DNA of 64,000 nt from Apiospora phragmitis (taxonomy: Eukaryota; Ascomycota; Sordariomycetes; Amphisphaeriales; Apiosporaceae). The notes beneath the pieces were generated by a model. That model did not search any database, was not told the origin of the DNA, and saw only the letters and a list, made by a program, of their open reading frames with translations. The position numbers and the translations under genes are program-made. Of the stretch, positions 32,899-45,600 are shown piece after piece (position 1 is the first letter of the stretch; each line of letters opens with the position of its first letter). The stretch spans positions 1,798,001-1,862,000 of the forward strand of contig JAQQWL010000008.1 of assembly GCA_038363925.1 (NCBI GenBank). Reading direction: 5' to 3'.

Positions 32899-33674
32899 TT
32901 AGTCGACCCAGCCCTGGAGACGCTGGGCGATGTCGCTGACATAGGAGGCAGTAGCGCCGAGGCCGTCGCTGAGGTCGTTCTGGTTGACGGAGCCCGAGTT
33001 GTACTCGCGCAGGGCCGGGTAAATGGACTCCTCGCTCCACTTGTCGCCAAAGTCCTGCAGGTTGGCCTTGAAGTGGTTGGTGCCGCCGTTGACCATGCCG
33101 GAGATTTGGTCCTGCACAGTGGTCAGCAAAAAGCACGAACATATATAGCCCATTCTAGTTTCAGACGTGGGAAGGATTAAACAGCTCAAGGCGTCTTTCT
33201 ATCATTACTTACCTGGCTCAGGGCGGTCTGGCCGGGGTAGCCCGGGCAGTTGCTGCACTGCATGATGCCGGCGGTGGGGATCCCCTCGCCCGGGCTGAAC
33301 GTGGTGATGACGCCGACGTAGCCGTGCGACTCCTGCATGATGATGCCGAGGATGACGCGCTCGTCGACGCCGATGCTGGACGCGGCGTTGCGGATGGCCA
33401 CGTTGATGCGGCCGACGTCGTCCCAGGTGCTGCCCGTTGACTTTATCGAGTTCTTGTTGGCCTCGAACATCTGGTCGAAGGTGAGCCACGTGCTCATCTT
33501 CGGGAAGTTCTGCCACGGGCCCGAGATCCACTGCGGGCCCGACTGGACCGAGACGGTCGCGTTTAGGGGCGCGAAGTCGGTGGCGCGCTGCTGGCTTGCG
33601 ACCGCGACGGGGGAGCCGGTGCTGAGCGAGAGCAGGCTGGCGGTGGCCAGGGCGAAGAGGTTGAGGGCGACCAT
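32899..33674 (-). CDS. Secreted lysozyme-like / lytic-transglycosylase-fold protein
   Basis: Exon 1 33674-33213, intron 33212-33112 (101 bp, GTAAGT...GCAG), exon 2 33111-32899; about 224 residues. The N-terminus MVALNLFALATASLLSLSTG is a signal peptide. The segment ILGIIMQESHG places a candidate catalytic Glu as in the lysozyme/SLT superfamily, followed by GIMQCSNCPGYPG with a likely disulphide and an NSGSVN near the end. It probably acts on peptidoglycan or chitin-type glycans outside the cell. A TATA box lies on the minus strand near 33815-33820, and an in-frame upstream ATG at 33809 would spoil the signal peptide, so 33674 is preferred. No link to the metabolite cluster. Confidence 0.8.
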
Positions 33675-33717
33675 TTTGGGGGAGTGGGAGGAAGTGATGG
33701 ATGGAAAATAGAGGTTA

Positions 33718-33846
33718 ATATTGGAAAAGACTAGGTAGAGAGGTCTATGTGTGTTGTGGATTGCCTGATGAGCAAGACAGAACATCACAACATCGGTAGC
33801 AGGATACATGGCCTTTATAGTCTAAGGATGTCACGATACTCTCTCA
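33718..33846 (-). promoter_or_regulatory. Promoter of the lysozyme-like gene (duplicated at 31748-31876)
   Basis: Immediately upstream of the start codon, with a TATA segment ACTATAAAGGCC on the minus strand. The same 129 bp occurs in inverted orientation 1.8 kb away. Confidence 0.7.
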
Positions 33847-35700
33847 TGGTCAGCAGTCCTAGGCATATCTGTTGAGAGATGCTCTGAGTAAGGCCCTATT
33901 GCAGGTGACCTTCCGGAACGGATGGGCAACCATCATCCTCGAAGCGAACATCCCCAGCGCCATATTCTAGATCTAAGTGTTTCGTAGAAAATGTGCCTCG
34001 TTACGTAGTCATCTCGGCTCAATTTGTTGAGCCTGGTCTTCCGACTCTGGTAGGTCGAACGTCCAAGCACGCAGCCTCACAATAGTTACTCAGCGTTCAT
34101 ACAGTGGGTAACAGTATGTGTCGATGCAACCACACCATCGACGTACAGGCCTTTCGTCCAACACTTGCCGGGCTTAGAATACCCCTCGTAATAAGCCATT
34201 GTATGTAATGGCAGGTCCTCGGCCAAGCTCGGGATCTGACGATGAGAGGGTCTGGGATCAGTAAATAGATACCATTAGCAGCACGGTGATTGGTAGCCTC
34301 GTCGTTCGACCACCTAAGCCGGGTACGCTTGACCTAATAAAGATGGTGGTAGCTTCTACACCAGAAGGATCCAGCTTCCTGGAAACCAGAGAGAACATAC
34401 GTTCGTCTCAATGGCGCCACTCCTACACCAATCTATAGATGCAGGTGATCGCATCATGTCTCACATAATCCCAGCGAGTAACAAACCACGGCAAATATAG
34501 GGCTCAGGGGTAACTTACGGTACTTGCATGGAGCTGCAGGAAGCCCAGGCCTAATCGGTCGAAGTTACGTGACCATTGCCTCACATGAATGGCCGTATTG
34601 GCCAGGGGTTTCGGCGTCAGCTTTCCATTCTGCGTAAGCCGAGCCACCGATATCACCAAAACGTGAGCCTCAGCTGCCTGCCTGAGTCAGCACCCGCTGG
34701 AACTCCAGAATGGACCGAAAGGCGATTACTCAAGGTCAGTAAGACAGGTCACTGATGGCGGCCAATAGGAAAAGCCGGTATGCAACGTGAGATGGGGCGA
34801 TTTCTCCGACTTGGCTCGACCTCTTCTGCTTGCAACCCTCCTTCAGAGTCGAAGCTATCGAATTTTTTGCGGATCCTACATGTATTTGCCCCTCCCAAGT
34901 AGAAGTCTGCGGCACTGCAGTAATTCTTTACTTTCAATTGGCACTGCTTCAACAGCAGGTCCTTAGTCAGGTGATGATGTGAGCAGCCATAAAGATAATC
35001 GTGGGGTTACATCGAGGTGATAACCCCAACCAGGGGAGGGGCAGTAAAACATCCTGAAAAGGGCAAGGCCTGTACCATCAAGGGGAAGAAATTCCATAGC
35101 TCGTTTGCCAATATTGCACTTTCCTACATATCGGACATAGTCAAGCCATGCTTTACGACGGTCACTCGACTCAGAATCGTGTGACGCGCGTAGAAGGGGC
35201 AGATAACATGCTGCATGCACATACGAAAGAAGAAGAAAAGGGCAAAAAAATCCCGATATGAGCAATTATTGTTATGGAACGTTGCCGAATCCTTCCCGGT
35301 TACCTTCCAATACGGGATGAGAGGATCCAGCATCAGTCAGCATCAGCGACCACAATGGGTAGCAGAATGCGACCTGGCGCGCTTACTACATGACCCGCTT
35401 CACGCGCAACGATTCCCGAACCAGGCTAGGCATCATCATCGGCCTTACTGAGAATGTTGCACTCATGATAAGCGCTATATAATACCCGTAGTCGTCATAG
35501 CCGCCATCGCCTACTCACACGCATCGGCACACCCGAATATGCGCGCTCAACGGGCTTGGGCTCGGGCTCCGCTCTCCTCCCATAAGGTATAACGCAGTCT
35601 TACTCCATCTTCAGGTACCTCTTTCCCTGTAATATCACCCATTCTGAAGTCCGCTGGCTATAGGGTTGCGGATGAGCTGGCGTTGCTGGTTTCCATCTAC
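33847..35700. other. Gene-poor stretch
   Basis: About 1.85 kb without a frame that shows family motifs, on either strand. No tRNA or rRNA was recognised. Base composition is still like the genic part of the window. Confidence 0.4.
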
Positions 35701-35778
35701 CAGAAGGACGCAATTGCTTTCCACATGTTGTCTGTTAACCTTCTCTATGTGGATGTAACGATGGGGGCGCTCGGTTTC

Positions 35779-37517
35779 TCAGGGAACCCTTACCTTCTTC
35801 CTGAGAACCAAATAATTGACGAGAACGCGCATCGGGGAGACGCGCAGCTTGCAGAAATGCCCGCGGACCTTGATCGCGAATGGCAGGGCCTTCTGGATCT
35901 TTTCGTGTGAGATCAGGTCGATACCCCAGCCCCGTGCGCACCAACAGCCGTCTGCACGTGCCGGGAAACAACAAGGCTCCGTGTAGTTCACGCGCATAAG
36001 AGTAACTGGTCCTAGCAGCGCCATCCAGAACCACGACAGGGCTCTCTCGACCGGTTGCCGCACTCCTGACTGTCGGTCCAGTCTGTGTGGCTTTCGAAGC
36101 CGGGATTTCCCTTCGAGCACGCCGCTACTCCACATGAGGCTGTAAGCCATGTCGGGCTCCCACAGGCCGGCAAGATATCGAGGCTTTTCAGAGCCTCGAG
36201 ACCGGGCCAGGGCGATTTCGAACCTCGTGGCGATGCCCACCAGAGCTGCGAAGCAGTCAACGAGATCAAAGACTTTCATCACCGATTACGTGTCAGCCAG
36301 CTTGTACCACTCCACCAGTGTCGCCAGAAAGTAAAAGTTGATTTGGGTATTTTCCCAATTGTCGCTCTATTGGCTTCTCGTCGAGAATACTCTGTTTTCC
36401 TCCACCAACACACCGAGGTTGTACCACGTGTGCTTCAACTCGTCGGATCCCTGCACGGCGCAGTTCTCACAGAGAACGCCTTCTCTGCATTTGAACGAGA
36501 GCTGTTCGGTCCCGTACGTGCCGGTTCATCGACTCAAAATATTCTGGAAACACCAAGCGCGCTGGCTCGTGGGACCCACAGTATGAGCCCGTTCTACTCC
36601 GAACCAGCAAGTCGGCGGCCCGGTTCCGCCGGGCGAACTACGCGGTCGGTTTTCCCAGTCGGTATTGCCGTCCTGGATTATACACACGGCATCGATCCAG
36701 ATGAATCAATTACCCAGATCGCGCGCAATCTGGATCGCCTCGCGATGCGTTAGAGTCATGTGTGATTGGTCTATATCTGTCTTCATGTCCTCCAGAAAGG
36801 CGGTTTTGAGCTTCAGTTTGTGTATGCTCTCGTTATTTCTCTTCTCACCCCAACAATAGGAAAGCGCCACGTAACGACCCAATTCCCCTTTGGCAGGCTC
36901 TATGTGCTTAAGACTCGATGCTTCGGCAATGTCGACTAGCCTTGAGGGCAACGGCCTTGCCTCCCGGCTTCCGCACCTTTCAGGTTTAGGACAGCACTCG
37001 TCAAGCCACAGCTGGATTTGTGAAATGCTATGGTCATTTCGTTCTTCTAGCTGGGGATCGAGGCACTTGACTTACAAGAAGCGCGAAAGGGTGTGGTCCG
37101 CGGCGGGGTTACCTAGCCCAGAACGATAAGAACAATTAATATTTACTATCAGATCAAGCAAAGGCCTATGAATCCAGTTTAGTCTTGACTTACCTGGCAG
37201 ATCAAAAAGGTCCAGCTGGCCGACGTTCTCAGAAAGCCTCGTCCAATATGGCTGAGCTATACCGATGCTGATGCCATTTCCTTCGTGCTGCTGGAGAACC
37301 AGGACGTGTCCACGGGGCCAATTTCTCAGAAGTTTGCAAATGTCCGCCTCGCAGGTTTTCTGTTGAACTCTGGCCAGAGCAGACAGCAGAGTGGGCACTG
37401 CGCCGAGGCTCGGGACTCGGCGCACCCCTTCAGCTCCAGAAGGCTGCGATGGTGATGTGTTATGCGCTGCTCTTCGTTCTTGCTTACCTTGTCAAAATCC
37501 AGAATAATGTCCTCCAT
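35779..37517 (-). pseudogene. HET-domain (heterokaryon incompatibility) protein, decayed
   Basis: Pieces of one HET protein lie in order on the minus strand. The N-terminal HHHRSLLELKGC with CPLCCLLW is followed by a frame change near 37375. Next come KCLDPQLEER, then the HET core SRLVDI, GRYVALSYCWG, LTHREAIQIARDLG and FIWIDAVCIIQDG. AWCFQNILSR and a C-terminal RYLAGLWEPDMAYSLMW follow. TGA codons at 36706-36708 and 36526-36528 replace what looks like Arg (CGA). After the second motif about 40 residues normally present are lost. HET proteins trigger incompatibility cell death when vegetatively fused strains differ. This copy cannot be functional as written. Confidence 0.82.
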
Positions 37518-38076
37518 CTTGAAGCCTTGACAGATTTAACTAATAGTGCTGGTATCTTTAGGTATAGAACTAGGACACCGTAGCTATAATGGGCTTGGTA
37601 CTTGGCAATATTCTGTCCCGCAGGTTGGAAAAAATTTAATATGCAGCCTGCTCGAATCGCGTTCTGAAAAGTAAGCGCTGCCTGAAAGTCAAGGGTGCCT
37701 AAAGTACTATGCATGTCGGTACTGCTCTGTATCACGTGCGGGGTAACGTACTTCAGGAAATACCCCTATATTTGCTGACCCTGCTATCCTACCTTCAGCA
37801 CTAGTAGGTGAAAGGTGGGAGTGCCGGGGCTCAGAATTACTCACGCATCAATTTCCGAGTCCCCCGAGCAGATGCTTGAGGTTTTCGGCCGTGCCCAGCT
37901 GGAGTGGCACAAGCCTCTCGGTCGCAGGTTGTCGTCATAAGACGACCCGATCCCATTTTGCTTTTCTTTTGTGGAGGGGTAGCTGGCAACAGGTGCCGGT
38001 GTCGCCACGTATCCTTCCATCTCTGTTCGTGTTTGCAACAGCGCAGTCGTGTGTTCTGACACCGAAGAGCCACGAA

Positions 38077-39327
38077 ATGGACGCCAACAGATGCAAATTT
38101 TGTGTCCATTTGACGATAGAGAGCTTACGGACTGTGTAGATAGCCCATCACCAAAGCCTGCTCGATCTACGTCAATGCGCAAAGACCAAGACATGTGACA
38201 TATGTCTCATGTTATGGTCCTCTTTCGATGGACAATGCAAAAGCGAAGGTCTCGAGGACTACATCCGCACTTTGCCCGATGCTTCGGAAGAAATGGACAC
38301 GACAATATACCTTGATGCTAGTCTTTTGGATATAGCCGACGGTTTTCCTAGCATTCAAGGAAGTCACATCCAAGTCCAAGCCGGTCCGAAGGGGCAGTCC
38401 CATATCTGATCCAGGGTCAATATCTTTGCCGAGTCAGGTAAGTTGTTACGCAACCGGATTGCTTCACAACGATGGCTTTAGTTAGCTGAATCTGCAATAG
38501 GTGATATTGCAGCCAATTAAATGTGGGAAGGAGATTCTTCTTTCACCAGAGACCCGAAATTCGCCACGAACCTGACGATCGGCTGGCTTCAGTCGTGTCG
38601 GAGAGATCCTACTCGCTGCGGCGGCGATATACCAAGACCAATGCCCACCCGTGTTATCGACCTTGGAGAACCCACAATGCCCTTGGCACCACGCCTATAT
38701 GTGACAGAGCACCGGTTGGGCCGCTACATGGCGCTGTCGTATTCGTGGGGCGATGGCATACGACATAGCATACAGCTCACTACGAAAACCTTGAATGAGT
38801 ATCAGAGTGGGATCCCGATAATGGAGATGACGCTTTCACATAAAGAGGCAATTCATATCGCACGCCAGCTTGGGTACAGGTACATCTGGATTGATGCGTT
38901 TGGAATCATCCAAGACGATAAGGATGACTGGATCATCGAATCAACGAGAGTTGGCGACGTCTATATGAACGCGGAGCTCACTTTGGTTGCTGGAAGAAGT
39001 AACGATAGTAAGAAAGGGGTTCTTCAACCGCTGTTCCAAGCCTCTCTACCTTCTTGTCCTATTCCTTACAGCAGACCGGGGACCGCCATCTCACCGGGCT
39101 CGCTGTGTTATCTTGCACTGCCGCGATCGACTGCTACAGGACCTGTCGACAACCGTGCATGGTGTTTCCAAGAGTCTGTGCTCTCTCGGAGGATGATTAT
39201 CCATGGTATGGAGCAACTAAAGTTTCAATGCCGCCATGGAAGTTTCTCCAAAGATGGATCATGCATCAGGCACGGACCTGATAAGCTTTTTCCAAAGCCG
39301 CGCTTACCTCGCGTAAAGAGTCGCTAG
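38077..39327 (+). pseudogene. HET-domain protein, 3' truncated at the AT-rich boundary
   Basis: A divergent paralogue of the HET gene to its left. The N-terminal part (MDANRCKFCV, HHQSLLDLRQC, CDICLMLW) lies at 38077-38400 and needs splicing I could not resolve. The main frame 38521-39327 has RVIDLGEP, GRYMALSYSWGDG, LSHKEAIHIARQLG, YIWIDAFGIIQDD, GDVYMNAELTLVAG, RAWCFQESVLSRR. It ends at 39327, just where the sequence becomes AT-rich, so the usual C-terminal few hundred residues are gone. Transposon insertion or recombination probably removed them. Confidence 0.8.
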
Positions 39328-39501
39328 CCGCCTACTCTTCCGAGCGTAAACGGCGAGACTCGTTAATAATACGAGACACCGTAGAAACGGATAAGCTAAA
39401 GCCGTTATAGAACCGACCACGACGGACGTATTTTTTATAGCGAGAAACGCTGTTTATTATAATATGCTATTACCTTTTTTCCGAATAAAAAGAGCACGGC
39501 A

Positions 39502-40162
39502 TGTAACGAACGCTATCCGGGTTTTAAAAAAAACCTAATAAGACGTACTAGGGTTTATATTAGTAATACGAGAGAGTATCTAAACGTGCGATAAAAGTCC
39601 GCTTCTATCGATACAATAGGTAATAGCTCGTAAAAACGAAAGTAACTAAGGGGCGTAGATTTAAAGGTATTTATAATAGAGTCGTTAAAGCTGTTTATTT
39701 TATTAATAGGTTAAATTAATACTTAAATTAATTACTAGAGTAAAGAGTATCTATATAAAATATATAGGAGATGTTTCCCGTTATATATCTAATTCCTCCT
39801 CTACCGATCCTTTGGATCACCTGTGGGCTCACGGTGATCTCGTTGCTGGCTCACGGTGATCCATCCCTTAGATCACGGTAATCCAACCTTGGTTGGCTCA
39901 CCTCGGGCGTCGTGCCTTTCGTCGCTCCGGGGTCCGTCAAGTGACTCATCGTACCTTGTCGTTATGTCTGCCTTTATTCGTCCCATCGCTACGCGGGCTA
40001 GGGCCGCTTGTTTTGTCGCACGTTATTAAAGTGTAGCTATGTATATATTAATATAGCTGGCGGTGCGATTACTAGCTGTGGTATCGTAGCCGGACCGGGT
40101 TATCGTATCCCCGTGCCGGTAAGTGGGGTCTTTTAGCCGCATGGTTAGGTCGGGTTATAATA
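39502..40162 (-). mobile_element. Solo LTR of the gypsy family found further right
   Basis: About 661 bp with the same termini (TGTAACGAACGC ... GGTCGGGTTATAATA) as the LTRs at 53701 and 60729. It is less AT-mutated in the middle (39780-39990), where it carries GGCTCACGGTGATC repeats. No adjacent internal domain is seen, so it looks like a solo LTR left by recombination. Confidence 0.75.
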
Positions 40163-40489
40163 ATAGTCTCTATTTTAATAATTAATTTAAGTATTTATTT
40201 TTATTTATAAATAATATATATACTTTAATAGCTTTTATAAATATCTCGGTTATACTTTTTAAGTTTAAAACTTACGTTACGATTATTATTTATTATATTA
40301 ATAAAAGTATAGCTTATTATATATTTAAGTATTATTACGTTTAAATTAATATAAACTTAGTACGCTCTACTTAGTTTTTTTAAAAACTTTATTCGTTATA
40401 AAACGATAATAATAGCGCTATAAAACAGTATTAAATAAGGTAAATAAAGCTTAAAAAATAAAACCATTAAATTATTATAGTATGTGTAA

Positions 40490-40975
40490 ACTAACCACTA
40501 CGCCATAAAGCAAAAGCTTTAGAAATAACTCTTCGGGTTATTTCTATTTAATTCTACGCCTTAAGTACTACCCCGCGAGGGACTAACCCGCCGATCGTAA
40601 TACTATACCTTCTCTCTAAAGGTATACCCTTATACCTAGGGTAATAAACCCCTAATATTATATAATTTATTTAAGCTCGGTATAAAGAAACTCTAAAGCT
40701 TTTATACGAGTAACTAGTTCGTATAAGGGCTTGCTTACTTACTAGCGATCTTACCTAGGTAATTAAAAAGAGCTCCTATTTAGTAAGTATAGGAATCGAA
40801 CCTACGTCTCTTATTTAATAAAGGCGAAAAGTTATTATATTATAATATATATAAATTAATTATTACGTTATAAAATAAAAGCTTCGGAAATAACTCTTCG
40901 GGTTATTTTTATTTAATTCTACGCCTTAAATACTACCTCGCGAGAGACTAACCCGCCGATCGTAATATAAATATA
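40490..40975. repeat. Pair of ~110-bp direct repeats with a strong hairpin and tRNA-like box
   Basis: Copies at about 40493-40606 and 40861-40972 share the hairpin GAAATAAC-TCTTCG-GGTTATTT and the tail GACTAACCCGCCGATCGTAAT. Between them, near 40788-40806, the complement reads GGTTCGATTCC, which is a perfect B box of a tRNA promoter. This may be a RIP-mutated tRNA-derived SINE or tRNA relics. Confidence 0.45.
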
Positions 40976-41140
40976 AAGTAATATCTTTTATAATTATAAA
41001 AGAGAATAGATTAAAGCTTTTTTAATATTAAAAAAAGTAATTAAAGTGTTGAATAGGCTCTCGTACGTACGGTAGTTCCGGTTTTAATCGGGGTTTAATC
41101 GTTCTTATTCTATTATTTATATCTATTTTTAATACGAGCT

Positions 41141-41290
41141 ATTGTTTTATAGTTTTGCGGCCGTAAATCCGAGCCCTCAGAGTTATTCTAGGGATATTAT
41201 ACTTCTCGGCGGCTTGTTTTATTAACGAGCTATTTATAATATCTTGAATCGCGCGTTGTAGTGCTGACTCGTCAAGTTTACGGCCCATCG
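41141..41290 (-). pseudogene. Psq/pogo-type transposase N-terminal HTH fragment
   Basis: Minus strand from an ATG at 41288-41290: about 48 codons open to a stop, with KLDESALQRAIQDI and EKYNIPRITLRARIYGRK, the pipsqueak-type HTH of fungal pogo transposases. The catalytic domain is absent. Flanking sequence at 41365-41445 contains inverted GGTGCT/AGCACC motifs that could be its terminal repeat. Confidence 0.7.
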
Positions 41291-41631
41291 GAAAGAGGAA
41301 AAGAAAAGGAAAACGATGGTATTATTTAATTAATTATAAATCAAAAGCTGACTGGTTTATATACTAATTTATATGTGGTGCTGTTAGGGGCTATCTAAAT
41401 TTAGGGGTCGCCGTTGTATGGGGTGACCGTAGCACCGTTAGCTGGCTTACTTAAAAAAGGGGTTCCTCTTCGTACGGTTAATTTAATTCGGCTCTTTTTC
41501 GAATTTTTAACGGGTAAAAATTCTGGGGCTCTTTAATACGATCGCCCTTACGTCGGTAAGGGCGTAAAACCGTCTCTTTACTCTTATTAATTTATAATCG
41601 CTACGGGTAACTATTAATTAATATTAAATAA

Positions 41632-41825
41632 ATTTTCGTATATATAGTAATTCCGGTTTTAATCGGGGTTTAATCGTTTTTATTTTATTATTTATATCTA
41701 TTTTTAATACGAGTTACGAGGGGTATTATATACCCCTTTTAATAAAATAAGAAAGGGGTTCGTACGTATAGGTACGTAGCACTTTTTTAAAAATAATATA
41801 GAAAACCTTAATTCCTGCTATTCTA
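41632..41825 (-). repeat. Inverted copia LTR copy
   Basis: The complement of the copia LTR at 42670-42876, with its leader mirrored at 41450-41631. A further fragment of the same LTR lies at about 41047-41140. Confidence 0.7.
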
Positions 41826-41889
41826 ATATAAAGATATAATTAACGTACCCACGATTTAATTAACTATACAGTTTAAATAATCACCTTTA

Positions 41890-42620
41890 AAAACTTTATT
41901 TAATAAAATATAAATTAATTGCGCCATAACGTATTTAATATTTTAAAATTAATTAGAATTTTTATTTCTAGATATTTTTATATTATTTTAATAAGTATAA
42001 GTATTATATTTAAGCTCTCCGTAAATTTTATAGCGTTATAAGCGCGTTTTAAACGTCCTCGTATAACCACTTTTTTAACGCGATTCGTTTTATAATTATT
42101 TATTAATATTTTTTTAAAACTATAAATCTTTTTTAATTTATATATAAAATAATTTTTTATTTTATAACCGTTTCTTTTTTGTACGGCGGCGCGGCTAAGA
42201 ATTTTATTTGCCTTTCGTAATACGGTTACCTCACTTTTTAATAAAATATAACGCAGGTTATATACCGGCTCATTTTATTAAAAAGTGAGGTAACCGTATT
42301 ACGAAAAGCGAATAAAATTCTTAGCGCGCCGCCGTATAAAAAACGGCTATAAAATAGAAAATAATTTTACATATAAGCTAAAAAAGATTTATAGTTTTAA
42401 AAGATATTAATAAATGATTATAAAACGAATGGCGTTAAAAAAGTAGTTATACGAGAACGTTTAAAACACGCTTATAACGCTATAGAATTTATAGAGAGCC
42501 TGGGTATAATACGCGTATTTATTAAAATAATATAGAAGTATCTAGAGATAAAGATTTTAATTAATTTTAATATATTAAATACGTTATAATAAAATTAATT
42601 TATATTTTATTAAAAAAGGT
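41890..42620. repeat. Large palindrome, arms about 350-370 bp, centre near 42250
   Basis: Sequence outward from ATTTTATTAAAAAGTGAGG at about 42270 repeats as its complement leftward from about 42244. The spacer is about 24 bp. Arm differences are nearly all transitions, as expected for RIP after duplication. Confidence 0.85.
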
Positions 42621-42669
42621 ATAAAAGAATAGGACATTTGTTTATATAAGATATTCGCTTGTAAGATAT

Positions 42670-45600
42670 TATTAGAACAGCTAGAACTAAAGCTATTTAT
42701 ATTATTTTAAAAAGGGTATTACGTATTTACGCGTATAAACCCCTTTCCTATTTTATTAAGAGGGGTATATAATACTTCTCGTAGTTCGTATTAAAAATAA
42801 ATATAAATAATAAAATAAGAACGATTAAACCCCGATTAAAACCGGAATTACCGTATATACGAAAGCTTATTTAATATTAATTAATAGTTACCCGTGGCGA
42901 TTATAAATTAATAAGAGTAAAGAGACGGTTTTACGCCCTTACCGACGTAAAGGCGACCGTGTTAAGGAGCTTTAAGAATTTCCGCCCGTTAGAAATTCGG
43001 AGGAAGAGCCGAACTAAATTAACTGTACGAGGAGGAACCCCTTTTCCCGAGTATATATTATAAAAAGGAGACCAGGTTCCTAATTATATGCGAAACTAGC
43101 TAAGCTATATATAATTATATATTTAAATAACTTTATTGTACGATTTATAAAACGATAACTTTTATTAAATAAAATTAATCGCGGTCGGCGAATCGGGATC
43201 GAGCCCGGACGTACCGAACTTAGATAAATTAATAACTTTAAACCCCGAACCGCTTATATATGAAAAAGTTTTTTAAAATACCGGGATTTTTTTAATAATT
43301 TAAAAAAAGAACGTTAACTTCGTTTTTTAAAAACTCGAACTTTTAAAAGTATTCTTTAAAAAAATAATACCCGAATTATTTATAACGTACTTCGTATAAT
43401 ATTTTTTAAAATATTATATATTAAAAATAAAAAGAATATTTTTTTAAAAAGCGTTTAACGCAAAGTTTAAAGGATAGACCGAATATTAATTCGATTAAGT
43501 TAACCGTATATTTTAAAAAGAGCTTTATTATTACTTCGAAAGAAACGGAATTAATATATTAATAGGCGGATCCTTTAAAAGCAAGCTCGTATAACTAGTA
43601 TTACCGGCCGCTCCCGTATATTAATAAGACCGACCGGCAGAACCGACTTCGGAAACCCGAAAAAAGGATGTTTTACACCCTTCCTTAGAATAAATAATCG
43701 AATAACCGCCGCCTAAACGAGAAATACCCGGTCTTTATACGGAATAATTATTCGCGACATTACGGGATACTTTAAGCCCGACGTCTAACCCTAGATTCTT
43801 AAGTACCTAAACGTTACAAGACATTATCCCTTTTCCTTTTCTAACTCTAATACCGCCGGACTAGACTATACGATTATTTAGTCTAGCGTACGTTACGAAA
43901 TACGATATCCCTTTAAGCCGAGCTATTTATAAAAATAAAATCGATTAAAATAAGGTCGTTACTTTTTTAAAGGTATAAAAAAAAGAAAAGAACTATACCG
44001 GCAAGCTGTACGACATCTTTTATAATAAAGTACGGATATTTATCGAAACATACCGACGGCTAGATATATTAAAAAACTAATACTATGCAATCTTCTTAGA
44101 CATTCTTTCCGGCCGTACGGAGGCATTCTATCTTAACTATATCGGACTCGAAAAGAGATAGGATAAAATATACTATTTAATAAACTCGTATTTTAATACG
44201 ATAATAAATTACGTATAATATTTTATAAATTAAACGATAACCTCTTTCGTATAAGTAAAAAATGAGAACGCCGAGAAATAACTTATCGAGGTCCTGGAAA
44301 TCTTACTAAATAAGCTCCAGCTTATATAACGAGCCTTCGAAAAGGGATTCGAAGGAGAGATCGCTCTCCATACCTCCGTCGTAAAAGCCTGTCGAGGAGT
44401 TCTAGAACTTTTACTAGCCCTTATCCATTAAAAAATAATATATAAAACGTTATTCTCAGACTTTCGCGTATTATTAAATATAATAACGGACTAGATATTA
44501 TCGGAACGATATTTAATGGAGGAACTATATCGAAACCTAGCTATAAATACGTACTTAATTAATAAACGGTTTATAAATAACTATACGAAAAGAAACCGAC
44601 CAGCCTACGGCAGCAAATTACCGTATAATAGCCGACCACTAGGACAGGAAAGGATCTAGCGACCCGCCGGCACCTTTCGACCAAGATTACCGTATAAGAA
44701 CCGGAAGTTCGAACGAAGAACCTACCGAATCTGTTATAAGCAAAGCTATTAATTAATAAACCACTTAGCCGAAAAGTAGTCCCGAATAAGGAACTAATAT
44801 TTCTAAACGTATAATAGTATCGGATAAGGCCCCCTTTCTTAAAATAAGTACGAAGCGTTCGTCCGGAATTAAAAAAAGGATAAAAAAGAGTTAAAAAATA
44901 ACGAAAAAAGTACAAATACCTCGATCTAAAAAATATATAATAAAATATTACTCATTTAATAAACGCCGCGTTTTATTACCGGCTTATTAATAAAGATATT
45001 TACTCGGAAATTACCGTATAAGCCGACTAATTTAACCTTAATAGCCCGTATAACTAAACTTATTAAAAAGAGCTTTAAAATACCGGCGCCGCTTTATTTT
45101 TAATAATCGGAAAGCTTTAAATAAAAACTTATATATAAAAAAACCTAAACGTATAAATCAATTAAACCCTAAAAAGCGTCGAAATTAAGTTCGGAAGTTT
45201 AAAGCCTATCTCGTCGATTAAAATAATTAATATATAGAATTTATTAAAAATAATAAAATATTATATCCTAAATATTATAACCCTTTTCTTATTTTTATTA
45301 TATAACGCTAACCGGCTTAAAACGTATTATAATAATATCCTTAACTTTATTATATAAAAAAACGGCGAAATACTTTTTATAATTAAGAAATAAAAACACC
45401 CATTTTTTAATACCAGCCGTATAAAAACGATATTATATTTTATTAAAAGACAGCTTCGACACTTTTATCGATATTTTGAACACCCTTATATAAAAAAGCT
45501 CTATATTTTCCTAAAGAACGCCGGCTATAATAACGTCGACCCTACTATTCTCGACGAGATTTAAAAGTTCTGCTTTTAATACTAAACGTACGATCCGGTA

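Noticed and set aside
44571..44915. Minus-strand 114-codon frame in AT-rich DNA
   Set aside because: Antisense of the copia gag region with skewed Phe/Tyr content; no homology features.
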